From positions 1 to 64,000 of the forward strand of contig JANQHX010000053.1 of assembly GCA_028282465.1 (NCBI GenBank): 64,000 bases of DNA, read 5' to 3'. Each line of letters begins with the position of its first letter. Position 1 is the stretch's first letter. Positions 35,563-45,196 of this stretch are shown here, piece after piece. The notes under the pieces were generated by a model that saw nothing but the letters and a program-made list of their open reading frames with translations, ran no database searches and was not told where the DNA came from. The translations under genes were made by a program, and so were the position numbers. This DNA comes from Gynuella sp. (GTDB taxonomy: Bacteria; Pseudomonadota; Gammaproteobacteria; Pseudomonadales; Natronospirillaceae).

Positions 35563-37941
35563 ATGAGTTTTGAAGCTGACGAGGAAATCCTACAGGACTT
35601 TTTAGTTGAAGCTGGAGAGATTCTGGAACAGTTAGGTGAGCAGCTCATCGAAATGGAGCAGCGCCCCAATGATGCTGATCTCCTGAATGCGATTTTCCGT
35701 GGATTCCATACCGTGAAAGGTGGCGCAGGATTTTTGCAGCTCACGCCGTTGGTTGATTGCTGTCACGTGGCAGAAAATGTGTTCGACATTTTAAGAAACA
35801 ACCAACGTACTGTATCCACTGAACTGATGGATTATGTGCTCCAAGCACTAGATGCGGTGAACGACATGTTTGCTCAAGTCAGTGCCGGCGAGATGCCAGA
35901 ACCTGCAGATCCTGCTTTGATCGAGGCACTTCATTACTACGCCAAACCTCAATCGGAAGACGATGTCTCCGCCGCTCCAGCCGCCAGCTCAGAACCTGTT
36001 GCTGAAGAACCTGCCGCTGGAGCACCAGTACCTGAAGAAACAATATCAGAAGAAGCTCTACCAGAAGAAACGGCACCTGCAGCTGAGCAATCGGTTTCAG
36101 AAGTTGGTGAACCGGGTTCAGATATTACGGATTCTGAATACGAAGAACTGTTAGATGCGTTGAATCCGCAAACACCTGATCAGTCAGCTCAAGCAGCAGC
36201 TTCTAAAAACACTCCTGAAAGTACTCAAACCACTGCCCCAACACCTTCATCATCCAGTGACGATGTTGATTTATTTGGAGGAGATGACAGTAGCTCTGCT
36301 AGTGATACCGATGAAATAACGGAAGATGAATTTGAAGCCTTATTAGATCAACTTCATGGTAAGGGAAAATTTGGTGGTGCTGAAGATGAACCGCCCAAGG
36401 CTCCGGAGGCATCGACACCAGAACCTACCGCCGCTGTATCTTCTTCGAATGAACTAGACGGCGATGAAATTACCGATGACGAATTCGAAGCGCTTTTAGA
36501 TAATCTTCATGGTAAGGGCAAATTTACTGGCGCCGTTGATAATGAGTCCGAATCAGAATCTAAACCAGCGGCAGCTCCTAAACCTGCTGAATCAAAAGAA
36601 CCCAAAAAAGTACCGGAGCCCCCCAAGCCCCCTGAAACTTCTAAGCCAGCACCTGCACCAGCAGCAGCGCCGAAACCAAGTACACCCAATGAAGCCATAC
36701 AACCAGCAGCTAAAGCGCCACCTGCACCTGCGGCGGCACCAAGAGCACCCGCTGCCGGAGAAAAACCAGGTACCGCTGTTGCGCAAGAAGCAACCGTTCG
36801 TGTAGACACCAAACGCTTGGATGACATTATGAATATGGTGGGCGAACTGGTATTGGTGCGTAACCGATTGGTTAGATTGGGTGGTCAATATAATGACGAA
36901 GGTTTGCAAAAAGCGGTGGCTAATTTAGATGTGGTGACCGCAGATCTACAAACATCCGTGATGAAAACACGAATGCAGCCCATTAAAAAAGTATTTGGGC
37001 GTTTTCCCCGTGTGGTTCGAGACTTGGCGCGTAATCTGAAGAAAGAAGTTAATCTTGAACTGATAGGTGAAGAAACAGATTTAGATAAAAACCTTGTTGA
37101 AGCCTTGGCTGATCCTCTTGTTCACTTGGTTAGAAATTCTGTGGATCACGGTGTTGAATCACCAGACGTCCGTGAGAGTAAAGGCAAACCCAGAACCGGT
37201 AAAATTGTTTTATCTGCGCAACAAGAAGGCGACCATATTCTGTTGACCATTGAAGACGATGGCGCAGGCATGGATGCAGAAAAATTAAAGGGTATTGCGG
37301 TCGAAAGGGGCGTGATGGATCAGGATTCTGCCGACAGATTAAGCCCGAAAGAATGTTTTAATTTAATTTTTGCCCCTGGTTTCTCTACCAAAACTGAAAT
37401 TTCAGATGTTTCAGGTCGTGGTGTGGGAATGGATGTGGTGAAAACAAAAATTTCTCAACTCAATGGTACTGTCGATATCGAAAGCGAGTTAGACAAAGGC
37501 ACTCGCATGTTGATCAAAGTGCCACTCACGCTCGCAATTATGCCAACGCTCATGGTGGTGTTGGGAGAACAAGCGTTTGCGCTCCCCTTGGTTAATGTCA
37601 ACGAGATATTCCATTTGGATATCAGTAAAACCAATGTGGTCGACGGCAAAGAAGTTGTGGTGGTGAGAGGAAAGCCATTGCCGTTGTTCCATTTAAAAAG
37701 TTGGTTAGTACCCCAAAGTGAACATGAGCTGTCCAGCTCTGCGCATGTTGTGGTGGTATCTGTGGGTACTCAGCGAGTTGGATTTGTGGTCGACCAATTG
37801 GTGGGTCAAGAAGAAGTCGTCATCAAGCCCTTGGGAAGAATGCTCCACGGTACACCGGGTATGTCTGGAGCCACAATAACAGGTGATGGCAGAATCGCAT
37901 TGATTCTAGATGTGCCCAGCATGCTCAAATATTACGCCTAA
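35563..37941 (+). CDS. cheA: Chemotaxis histidine kinase CheA
   Basis: 792 residues. Domains in order: Hpt P1 with the phosphoacceptor in IFRGFHTVKGGAGFLQL (about residue 48); a long Pro/Ala/Glu-rich linker (~130-410) where the usual P2 domain is not obvious; dimerisation helices (DDIMNMVGELVLVRNRL); ATPase N, G and F boxes (HLVRNSVDHGVE, DDGAGMD, GRGVGMDVV); and the CheW-like P5 domain. Three copies of a short motif sit in the linker at about residues 187, 250 and 301. The start has AGGAG at the right distance. It autophosphorylates and passes phosphate to CheY and CheB. Confidence 0.96.
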   Translation: MSFEADEEILQDFLVEAGEILEQLGEQLIEMEQRPNDADLLNAIFRGFHTVKGGAGFLQLTPLVDCCHVAENVFDILRNNQRTVSTELMDYVLQALDAVNDMFAQVSAGEMPEPADPALIEALHYYAKPQSEDDVSAAPAASSEPVAEEPAAGAPVPEETISEEALPEETAPAAEQSVSEVGEPGSDITDSEYEELLDALNPQTPDQSAQAAASKNTPESTQTTAPTPSSSSDDVDLFGGDDSSSASDTDEITEDEFEALLDQLHGKGKFGGAEDEPPKAPEASTPEPTAAVSSSNELDGDEITDDEFEALLDNLHGKGKFTGAVDNESESESKPAAAPKPAESKEPKKVPEPPKPPETSKPAPAPAAAPKPSTPNEAIQPAAKAPPAPAAAPRAPAAGEKPGTAVAQEATVRVDTKRLDDIMNMVGELVLVRNRLVRLGGQYNDEGLQKAVANLDVVTADLQTSVMKTRMQPIKKVFGRFPRVVRDLARNLKKEVNLELIGEETDLDKNLVEALADPLVHLVRNSVDHGVESPDVRESKGKPRTGKIVLSAQQEGDHILLTIEDDGAGMDAEKLKGIAVERGVMDQDSADRLSPKECFNLIFAPGFSTKTEISDVSGRGVGMDVVKTKISQLNGTVDIESELDKGTRMLIKVPLTLAIMPTLMVVLGEQAFALPLVNVNEIFHLDISKTNVVDGKEVVVVRGKPLPLFHLKSWLVPQSEHELSSSAHVVVVSVGTQRVGFVVDQLVGQEEVVIKPLGRMLHGTPGMSGATITGDGRIALILDVPSMLKYYA
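36121..36525 (+). repeat. Three copies of a D-[ED]-I-T-x-[DS]-E-[FY]-E-x-L-L-D-x-L motif in the CheA linker
   Basis: Copy one starts at 36121 (DITDSEYEELLDAL). Copy two starts at 36310 (DEITEDEFEALLDQLHGKGK). Copy three starts at 36463 (DEITDDEFEALLDNLHGKGK). Copies two and three share the tail HGKGKF. The copies are separated by Pro/Ser/Glu-rich spacers of about 30-45 residues. Confidence 0.85.
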
Positions 37942-37975
37942 GTACGTTTACACTCATTCTAAAAGGTGACGATAT

Positions 37976-38995
37976 ATGCCTTTTACAGTTCTGGTGGTTG
38001 ATGATTCATTATTTTTTCGTCAACAAATCAGAGGAATTATTAACGCTCACCCAGAGTTAAAAGTTATTGGTGAAGCCAATAATGGTCGTGAAGCGATAGA
38101 CAAAACTCTCAAGCTAAAACCCGATGTCATCACAATGGATTATGAAATGCCATTGATGGATGGGATTACCGCGGTTAGAGAGATCATGGCTAAACAGCCA
38201 ACCCCTATCTTAATGTTTTCATCCCTTACTCAAGCTGGCGCACGCATTACATTAGACGCCTTGGAAGCGGGTGCAGTTGATTATTTACCCAAGGGCTATG
38301 AAAACGTCGCCAATCAACAAAGTTCATTGCGTAAGCAGCTGATAGAAAAAATTCTGGCAGTTGTACATACCAATAAAAAAGCTAAGGCGCCGCCCAGACC
38401 AAGGCCAGCAGCTTCCGTTCGCCCGGTTTCGAAAAAGCCTGATATTGTATTAATTGGTACGTCCACTGGCGGGCCAGTCGCGTTGCAAAAAGTGTTAACA
38501 AAATTACCCGCTGAATTTGCTGCTCCTCTTTTATTAATTCAACACATGCCAGCGGCGTTTACCGGTGCATTTGCACAACGCTTGGATAAACAGTGCAAGA
38601 TTAAAGTTGCTGAAGCACGGGATGGGGATAGTTTTTCAAGGGGTGAAGCCTATTTAGCGCCAGGCGGCAAACAAATGATGCTGTCCTCTAAAAATAAATT
38701 AAAAATCATTCCTGGAGATGACCGGCTAAATTATAAACCCTGTGTCGATGTTACCTTCGGCAGTGCGGCAAAATATTACCGCGGAAATGCTTTAGCCATT
38801 GTACTCACAGGCATGGGAGCCGACGGTCGAGAGGGCGCAAGGCTCTTGAAACAAGGGGGTTCTGCAGTTTGGGCGCAAGAAGGCCGAACCTGCACAATTG
38901 ATGGTATGCCTTCTGCAATAGTGAAAGCAGACTTGGCAGATGACATAGTTCCACTGGACAAAATTGCCGAGAATTTGACTGCTCTATTTCGTTAA
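37976..38995 (+). CDS. cheB: Chemotaxis protein-glutamate methylesterase CheB
   Basis: 339 residues. An N-terminal receiver domain (VVDDSLFFRQQI, phosphorylation Asp in VITMDYEMPLMDG) is joined by a basic-Pro linker to the methylesterase domain from about residue 150. The catalytic Ser lies in IGTSTGGPVAL, His in LLIQHMPAAFTGAFA, and Asp in LTGMGADGREGA. It demethylates and deamidates receptors during adaptation. RBS AAAGGTGA precedes the ATG. Confidence 0.96.
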   Translation: MPFTVLVVDDSLFFRQQIRGIINAHPELKVIGEANNGREAIDKTLKLKPDVITMDYEMPLMDGITAVREIMAKQPTPILMFSSLTQAGARITLDALEAGAVDYLPKGYENVANQQSSLRKQLIEKILAVVHTNKKAKAPPRPRPAASVRPVSKKPDIVLIGTSTGGPVALQKVLTKLPAEFAAPLLLIQHMPAAFTGAFAQRLDKQCKIKVAEARDGDSFSRGEAYLAPGGKQMMLSSKNKLKIIPGDDRLNYKPCVDVTFGSAAKYYRGNALAIVLTGMGADGREGARLLKQGGSAVWAQEGRTCTIDGMPSAIVKADLADDIVPLDKIAENLTALFR

Positions 38996-39052
38996 ATTCT
39001 ATTCATTCTGCCAAAACGTCAAATTCACACATTCATTAATCAGGAAAAATCC

Positions 39053-39793
39053 ATGTTGAATTTGTTGGCGCTTATTGTTGCGGTTGGTGTTATTGCAATC
39101 GGTCACCAAATAGAAGGCGGAAGCTTGGTGTCGTTAATTGATTTACCAGCAGCGCTTATTGTATTTGGCGGATCAATCGCCGCAGCTATTGTGCAAAGTG
39201 ATGTGAAAACATTAAGTGGCACAATGGATTTATTGCCTCGGGTTTTTAGTCGTGCAAGGCAGCCATTTGATCAAGCATTGCAAAAGATTGGGTCTTGGTC
39301 TCGTATTGTGAGAGCGAAAGGTTTCTTGGCCCTTGAGTCTGAATCAGGCAAGGAGTCTGACGAATTCTTAAAGCGCGGTTTGCAGATGGTGATTGATGGT
39401 TATGATGCCGACGTCGTTAGAAAAAATCTTGAAATTGAATTAGTGTCTTTCGAAGAAACCCAAACCGCTGCTGCAGAAGTGGTTGAGAGCATGGGAGGTT
39501 ATGCCCCCACACTTGGGATTTTAGGGGCGGTATTAGGTCTGATTCAAGCCATGGTCAATATTGAATCCCCCGAATTACTGGGCGCGGGTATCGCCACTGC
39601 TTTCGTTGCCACTATTTATGGCGTGGGCAGTGCTAATCTTATTTTCTTACCCATTTCTTATCGAATGAAATCCATTGCTAAAAGTCGTGTCCACTATATG
39701 GAAATGTTGATTAGTGGTCTTGAGGGTGTGTCCAATGGAGAAAATCCTAGGCTAATTGAACAGCGCCTCGAAGGCTTTAGGGCAGTGGCATGA
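39053..39793 (+). CDS. motC: Flagellar stator protein MotC (MotA family)
   Basis: 246 residues. Four membrane segments are visible, at about residues 2-20, 33-50, 150-170 and 180-200, with a cytoplasmic loop between the second and third. The MotA/ExbB proton-channel signature is GYAPTLGILGAVLGLI. The order cheB-motC-motD and the lack of the longer MotA loop fit MotC, the swarming/secondary stator of pseudomonads. Its end overlaps motD by four bases. Confidence 0.93.
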   Translation: MLNLLALIVAVGVIAIGHQIEGGSLVSLIDLPAALIVFGGSIAAAIVQSDVKTLSGTMDLLPRVFSRARQPFDQALQKIGSWSRIVRAKGFLALESESGKESDEFLKRGLQMVIDGYDADVVRKNLEIELVSFEETQTAAAEVVESMGGYAPTLGILGAVLGLIQAMVNIESPELLGAGIATAFVATIYGVGSANLIFLPISYRMKSIAKSRVHYMEMLISGLEGVSNGENPRLIEQRLEGFRAVA

Positions 39794-40563
39794 AGAGATA
39801 CGGAATTACCCAAAGCAATCACACGACTCGATGGTTAATTTCTTACGCCGATTTTGTCACTCTGCTGTTTGCGTTCTTCGTGCTGATGTTTGCAGCAACC
39901 AATGCCAAAGAAGGTCGACATCAGGAGCTCTCTGCGACTCTGGTGCAAATTTTTAATGCACCACCAACCAGTGTCAAACCTATTCCTAAAGAAAGTATGC
40001 CCCCTGGCTTAGAACCAGAAATGAATATTCTTGAACAGATGGAATTGCCGTCTCTGGGAGACCAGCAATCTTCTGATCAAAACTATGCTAAAGAAACCAC
40101 ATTTATTGAGATTCGACAAAAAGTAAACGACGGTTTTCGCCAACTAATAGAGAACCGTTTGATATCCATTGACGGTAACCATCAATGGCTAGAAATAACT
40201 TTGGATGGCGAATTGGTTTTTTATCCTGGCACTGCTTTGTTAACGCCTGATTCAGAGACAGTTCTTTATGAATTAACTAAAGTGCTTAGGTATGTACGGC
40301 AACCAATGAATATAGAGGGATTCACAGATGACCAGCCTATTAACGGCGGACGATATGCCGATAACTGGCAACTTTCTGCCGCTAGAGCCGCCACTGTAGT
40401 GGCCTATATGGTGCAGGCGGGTCTAAATCCAAGACAGTTGTCTGCAATTGGTTATGGTGAGCACCAGCCAATTGTTCCAAACAACTCAGAGGATAACCGT
40501 AGAAAGAATAGAAGAGTGGTGATATCGGTAACCAGTAACGATGTGGTGTTGCATTCAAATTAA
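39790..40563 (+). CDS. motD: Flagellar stator protein MotD (MotB family)
   Basis: 257 residues. One N-terminal membrane helix (WLISYADFVTLLFAFFVLMFA) carries the proton-conducting Asp in YADF. The C-terminal OmpA-like peptidoglycan-binding domain covers about 135-250 (EGFTDDQPINGG, NWQLSAARAATVV, GYGEHQPI, NRRKNRRVVI). It pairs with MotC. Its ATGA overlap with motC indicates coupled translation. Confidence 0.94.
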   Translation: MKRYGITQSNHTTRWLISYADFVTLLFAFFVLMFAATNAKEGRHQELSATLVQIFNAPPTSVKPIPKESMPPGLEPEMNILEQMELPSLGDQQSSDQNYAKETTFIEIRQKVNDGFRQLIENRLISIDGNHQWLEITLDGELVFYPGTALLTPDSETVLYELTKVLRYVRQPMNIEGFTDDQPINGGRYADNWQLSAARAATVVAYMVQAGLNPRQLSAIGYGEHQPIVPNNSEDNRRKNRRVVISVTSNDVVLHSN

Positions 40564-40597
40564 TGAAGCTAATAACTAATAAGAAGTTACTAAACAT

Positions 40598-40624
40598 TTT
40601 GGTTTAAAGAAATTCTGCCGATAA
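40598..40624 (+). promoter_or_regulatory. FliA (sigma-28) promoter candidate upstream of parC
   Basis: The -10 GCCGATAA (40617-40624) is a perfect consensus. Eleven bases upstream lies TTTGGTTT (40598-40605), matching the -35 consensus TAAAGTTT at five of eight positions. It stands 70 bases before the parC GTG and would start the parC-X-parP-cheW transcript. Confidence 0.75.
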
Positions 40625-40650
40625 CCAATAGTAGACGCCGTAAACAAAAG

Positions 40651-40670
40651 CCCGGCTTTGAAAAGCTGGG
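40651..40670 (+). other. Hairpin in the parC leader
   Basis: CCCGGCTT-TGAA-AAGCTGGG gives an eight-base stem with one G-U pair, 24 bases before the parC start. It lacks a T-run, so it is not a good terminator; it may affect translation. Confidence 0.5.
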
Positions 40671-40693
40671 TAAATTTCAAGAGGATTAATGCC

Positions 40694-41464
40694 GTGCATG
40701 TTTGGGCAGTTGCAAATCAAAAAGGCGGTGTAGGTAAAACAACTTCTGCAGTGAGCCTAAGCGCAATGCTCGCTGACAAAGGGCATCGAGTCTTGTTGTT
40801 AGACTTAGACCCCCAAGGTTCCATGACATCGTACTTTAAATATAATCCGGAAGACTTGGATCACAGTGCCTTCGATCTGTTTAATTTCGCCGGCAGCATT
40901 CCAGACGGCCTTGCCAATAAACTGCTTTTGGACACCTCTCACCAGGGCGTGAGCTTATTACCTTCTAGTACCGCGCTGGCGACTTTGGAAAGAAATATTG
41001 CGAAGCAAGATGGTATGGGTTTAGTTGTGAGTAAAACCTTGGCGCAACTATGGGATGACTTTGACTACGCCTTAATTGATAGTCCTCCTTTATTAGGGGT
41101 ATTAATGATCAATGCCTTGGCCGCATGCAAAAAACTTTTAATTCCAGTGCAAACTGAGTTTCTTGCATTAAAAGGGCTGGAAAGAATGATTCACACCCTA
41201 GATATGGTGATGAAATCCAGGCAACAAAGATTTGAATATCTAGTCATTCCCACAATGTTTGATAGACGAACTCAAGCCTCAGTAAAAAGCCTGCTCACTC
41301 TACGAAAAACTTATGAAGGCAATATTTGGTCTTCAGCGATTCCTGTGGATACAAAGCTGAGAGATGCCAGTAGAGAAGGTCTGGCGATATCCGATTTGGA
41401 TAACAATTGTCGTGCAGCTCAAGCCTATCAAAGCCTTTTAAAAAATCTAACAGCGGTGCATTAA
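40694..41464 (+). CDS. parC: ParA-like ATPase ParC, chemotaxis array positioning
   Basis: 256 residues from the GTG at 40694, preceded by AAGAGG; the product MHVWAVANQKGGVGKTT aligns with the Pseudomonas homologue, while a TTG at 40658 would add 12 stray residues. The Walker A motif is KGGVGKTT. LLDLDPQGSMTSYF and DSPPLLGVL are further nucleotide-site motifs. Located with mot and cheW genes, it is the ParC type that sets polar placement of chemosensory arrays, as shown in Vibrio. Not to be confused with topoisomerase ParC. Confidence 0.9.
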   Translation: MHVWAVANQKGGVGKTTSAVSLSAMLADKGHRVLLLDLDPQGSMTSYFKYNPEDLDHSAFDLFNFAGSIPDGLANKLLLDTSHQGVSLLPSSTALATLERNIAKQDGMGLVVSKTLAQLWDDFDYALIDSPPLLGVLMINALAACKKLLIPVQTEFLALKGLERMIHTLDMVMKSRQQRFEYLVIPTMFDRRTQASVKSLLTLRKTYEGNIWSSAIPVDTKLRDASREGLAISDLDNNCRAAQAYQSLLKNLTAVH

Positions 41465-41465
41465 T

Positions 41466-41840
41466 ATGTCTAAAGACAGCAGTAACAATTCTCTAGTGAA
41501 AAACTATTTAGATGAAATGCTAGGAGTTGTGGACAAAGAACCCACCGAGTCTTTAAATCCAGATGTTAAGAAGCAAATTCAAAGTTTCTTAGGCTCTGGC
41601 AGTATTAACCAAGATCAAATAATGGATGTGGTAAAAACACCTGAAACCTCAGATGAATTTCACACGGCTTCTCTTCAACTATTAAGAACCATCAGAAATT
41701 TACCCGATAGTAAATTAAGGGATGCCTGTGTTGAAGAAGGGGAGCGATGCCTTTCTCAAAGCAAAGAAAAGCAATCTCAAATTCGTCTTAAAAATAAAAT
41801 GCCTGAAATGTCTTTCCGACTACTTGCCAAGAAACACTAG
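41466..41840 (+). CDS. Hypothetical protein in the parC-parP cassette
   Basis: 124 residues, starting one base after parC and ending 12 bases before parP, so it is part of that operon. It has no signal peptide or membrane segment and looks all-helical and charged. The N-terminal helix VKNYLDEMLGVVD resembles the N-terminal helix of the neighbouring ParP (LLEYLDVMLHDAT). I recognise no family. A role in array positioning is a guess from context. Confidence 0.8.
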   Translation: MSKDSSNNSLVKNYLDEMLGVVDKEPTESLNPDVKKQIQSFLGSGSINQDQIMDVVKTPETSDEFHTASLQLLRTIRNLPDSKLRDACVEEGERCLSQSKEKQSQIRLKNKMPEMSFRLLAKKH

Positions 41841-41852
41841 AGCAAAACTCAC

Positions 41853-42770
<918 letters not shown>

Positions 42771-42846
42771 TGTTAAAACTGGCACTAATTCAACTGCGTT
42801 CTATGCTTATTGAAAAGAGGTGTTCCACTCAGGAGTTAATGCTGAA

Positions 42847-43326
42847 ATGACTATTCAAGCAGCAAAAGGTGCCGAAGATCCCATGCTTCAATGGGTGACC
42901 TTTAGGTTAGATAACGAAACCTATGGAATAAACGTAATGCAGGTGCAAGAAGTGTTACGTTATACCGAGATTGCCCCGGTACCAGGAGCGCCAAGTTATG
43001 TTCTGGGTATTATTAATCTAAGAGGCAATGTGGTTACCGTTATCGACACCCGTGAACGATTTGGTTTGCCGCCCACAGAAATTACTGACAATACCCGAAT
43101 TGTGATCATTGAAGCTGACGAACAGGTGATTGGCATACTGGTTGATGCGGTTGCGGAAGTGGTTTATCTCAGACAGTCTGAAATTGAAACAACCCCTAAT
43201 GTGGGTAATGATGAAAGCGCCAAGTTTATCCAGGGTGTGTGTCATAAGAACAATGAACTGCTTATTTTGGTTGAGTTGGAAAAAATGATGACCGAAGAAG
43301 AATGGTCTGAAATGGCTGATTTATAA
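42847..43326 (+). CDS. cheW: Chemotaxis scaffold protein CheW
   Basis: 159 residues from the ATG at 42847, which has AGGAG upstream and aligns with Pseudomonas CheW; a GTG at 42820 sits too close to its purine tract. The protein is a single CheW domain (LQWVTFRLDNETYGINVMQV, GIINLRGNVVTVIDTRERFG). It bridges receptors and CheA. It is the last gene of the parC unit, with a strong terminator after it. Confidence 0.95.
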   Translation: MTIQAAKGAEDPMLQWVTFRLDNETYGINVMQVQEVLRYTEIAPVPGAPSYVLGIINLRGNVVTVIDTRERFGLPPTEITDNTRIVIIEADEQVIGILVDAVAEVVYLRQSEIETTPNVGNDESAKFIQGVCHKNNELLILVELEKMMTEEEWSEMADL

Positions 43327-43347
43327 AATAACTTCTGCCTTTTAACT

Positions 43348-43374
43348 AAATGCCGACTTTATGTCGGCATTTTT
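43348..43374 (+). terminator. Intrinsic terminator after cheW
   Basis: AAATGCCGAC-TTTAT-GTCGGCATTT has a ten-base stem followed by TTGTTTTT, 21 bases after the cheW stop. Confidence 0.92.
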
Positions 43375-43481
43375 GTTTTTATTTAGCAAAAAAAGGGTAT
43401 GCATTCTGCAATAGGCAATTCAGAGACAAAAACTTGTCATTACAGAACTTCAAAATTGTTTATCTGTGCAGGGACTGATAA

Positions 43482-43895
43482 ATGCCAGAATTTGCTGAAT
43501 TATTCGAATTGTTAACTGCTTCAATAGACTATGTCCTTTTAGTGAGTGTGGTGCTGTTGGCTATAAACCTCAGTGTTGTTAAGAAGAAATCTCGGCAACA
43601 AAGAGAAAGCCTCACAGACAAGATTCAAGAATTGGAATCTCAAATCTACGTGGTAAATCAGGGGGCCATAGGTGTTGGTCGTCGGCTAATTGCCTTAGAA
43701 AAAATTATTCGCCAAAGCGGCAATAGCGACACCAAGGTTCGAAAAATCGAAAAAGCCTTATCCGGCATGGATCAAGCCGCCAAATTGGCCTCCACTGGTG
43801 CTAGCATCTCAGACATAGTCAAAGCAACGGGTATCGGTAGGGCGGAAGCGCAACTGATGAAAACAGTTCGCTCGGGAATTCCAGCAGTTGCTTAA
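43482..43895 (+). CDS. DUF2802 domain protein
   Basis: 137 residues. A membrane helix at about 15-33 is followed by a coiled coil (RQQRESLTDKIQELESQIY) and a C-terminal module with GASISDIVKATGIGRAEAQLM, which looks like a helix-turn-helix. This is the DUF2802 family that follows cheW in Pseudomonas. The function is unknown; position suggests a link to motility or array placement. Confidence 0.88.
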   Translation: MPEFAELFELLTASIDYVLLVSVVLLAINLSVVKKKSRQQRESLTDKIQELESQIYVVNQGAIGVGRRLIALEKIIRQSGNSDTKVRKIEKALSGMDQAAKLASTGASISDIVKATGIGRAEAQLMKTVRSGIPAVA

Positions 43896-43989
43896 TCACA
43901 GTTCCATTCTTTGTATGCTAGTGTTTGCGGAAAATCTAATGACAGGTTAGCATTCCGGGCTTTGTAACTGTTAGTAGCCAGGCTCAGGC

Positions 43990-44730
43990 ATGTTCATCAG
44001 ATCTATTTGCTTCTCCCTTGTTGCGTTGCTATTTGCTCCAATTGTTACCGCTGAGCAAAAAAACGTCGATCCCTTCGAAGGGGTCAACCGCAAAATATTT
44101 TATTTTAATGACAGCCTAGACCGTACGCTTCTTAAGCCAGTGTCCTATGGTTATCGTCATGCCGCTCCTAAACCAGTGAGAAAGGGTCTCCGAAATTTCT
44201 TCAGTAATCTTGGGGAGATCAAGACCATTGCCAATGGTCTTCTTCAAGGTAAATTGAAACAGGCAGGTAGTGATACCGGAAGGTTACTCATTAATTCCAC
44301 CGTAGGTATATTTGGTTTTTTTGATGTCGCCACCAAAATAGGGTTGGACAAGCACAATGAGGATTTTGGACAAACCCTAGGCAAATGGAATGTACCTAAT
44401 GGACCTTATATTGTGTTGCCTGTGTTAGGGCCGAGCACTTTGCGTGATGCCAGTGGTCGGATCACCGACTCATTTGTCGACCCCATGACCTATCGGCCTG
44501 CCGACCAGGCGACCAATTTGTCGGTTAGAGCCGTTGACGGTATTGATACTAGAGAAGCTTTACTGGACCTTGAAGGGGTAGTAACAGGTGACAGATATAT
44601 AGCCATCCGTGAGCTCTACCTTCAAACAAGAAATTACCAAACGGAAGACGGTAATGTGGAAGACGACTTCATATCGGATGATATCAGCGAAGATGGTTTT
44701 GATGATGAATTTCTTGATGAAGAATTTTAG
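43990..44730 (+). CDS. mlaA: Phospholipid transport protein MlaA (VacJ)
   Basis: 246 residues. The body matches MlaA: DPFEGVNRKIFYFNDSLDRTLLKPVSYGY, NFFSNLGEIKTIANGLLQGK, and GPYIVLPVLGPSTLRDASGR. MlaA removes phospholipids from the outer leaflet of the outer membrane and passes them to MlaC. The signal peptide ends at TA-EQ without a lipobox, so unlike E. coli MlaA this form is probably not lipidated. An acidic tail follows. The rest of the mla system is not in the window. Confidence 0.93.
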   Translation: MFIRSICFSLVALLFAPIVTAEQKNVDPFEGVNRKIFYFNDSLDRTLLKPVSYGYRHAAPKPVRKGLRNFFSNLGEIKTIANGLLQGKLKQAGSDTGRLLINSTVGIFGFFDVATKIGLDKHNEDFGQTLGKWNVPNGPYIVLPVLGPSTLRDASGRITDSFVDPMTYRPADQATNLSVRAVDGIDTREALLDLEGVVTGDRYIAIRELYLQTRNYQTEDGNVEDDFISDDISEDGFDDEFLDEEF

Positions 44731-44829
44731 AGAGACTGAGTTTTCCGCTGCTTCCAGCAACCCAATTTAGAAAAATTCTCATGACAGCTGAAGCCGGCGC
44801 AACCGACTTCGGCAAACGGTCAAAAATTA

Positions 44830-45135
44830 CTAATTCATTTGGTCAATGACTACACCTAATAAAAATCGGTCGGTATCAAAGTTGACGCACCTCGATACTT
44901 TGACGATTGCATTAAAGGGTTCATAACCTTCTCGGTCAGTTGAAATGAGCACTTGAAAAGACGACCCAGGTTTAAATTCCTGATTAACTTCCAAAAGCAT
45001 ACCTGCGGCAGAGAGATTTCTGCAGGTGCAGTCTATTTGATTGTCAGTATCCGTTAGCATGATCGTTGCGGGGGTGTTGACCGGCATTCTCATGTAATCG
45101 CGTTTTTCTGTGTAGTGCCTATCTAGCAGTGTCAT
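44830..45135 (-). CDS. PilZ domain protein
   Basis: 101 residues, a stand-alone PilZ domain that should bind c-di-GMP. The two conserved motifs are present: EKRDYMRMPV (RxxxR) near residue 11 and NLSAAGM (D/NxSxxG) near residue 41. RBS TGGAGGAA precedes the ATG. It is transcribed divergently from the receiver-phosphatase gene, with palindromes in the shared gap. The output partner is unknown. Confidence 0.9.
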   Translation of the reverse strand: MTLLDRHYTEKRDYMRMPVNTPATIMLTDTDNQIDCTCRNLSAAGMLLEVNQEFKPGSSFQVLISTDREGYEPFNAIVKVSRCVNFDTDRFLLGVVIDQMN

Positions 45136-45149
45136 GTAAGTTCCTCCAG

Positions 45150-45196
45150 CCCGATATCGGGATAATTATTTTTGTCCGGTCAAAAGTTTGACGGAC
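45150..45196. promoter_or_regulatory. Palindromes in the PilZ / phosphatase divergent region
   Basis: CCCGATATCGGG (45150-45161) is a perfect palindrome just upstream of the PilZ ribosome-binding site. GTCAAA-AG-TTTGAC within 45174-45196, flanked by GTCC and GGAC, is a second dyad. Either could be an operator; no regulator is assigned. Confidence 0.45.

Noticed and set aside
36507-36909. Long antisense frames of about 105 codons in cheA
   Set aside because: They arise from the Pro/Ala-rich coding repeat of the sense strand and have low-complexity products.
40357-40364. Second GCCGATAA inside motD
   Set aside because: It is within coding sequence and has no -35 at proper spacing, unlike the one at 40617.
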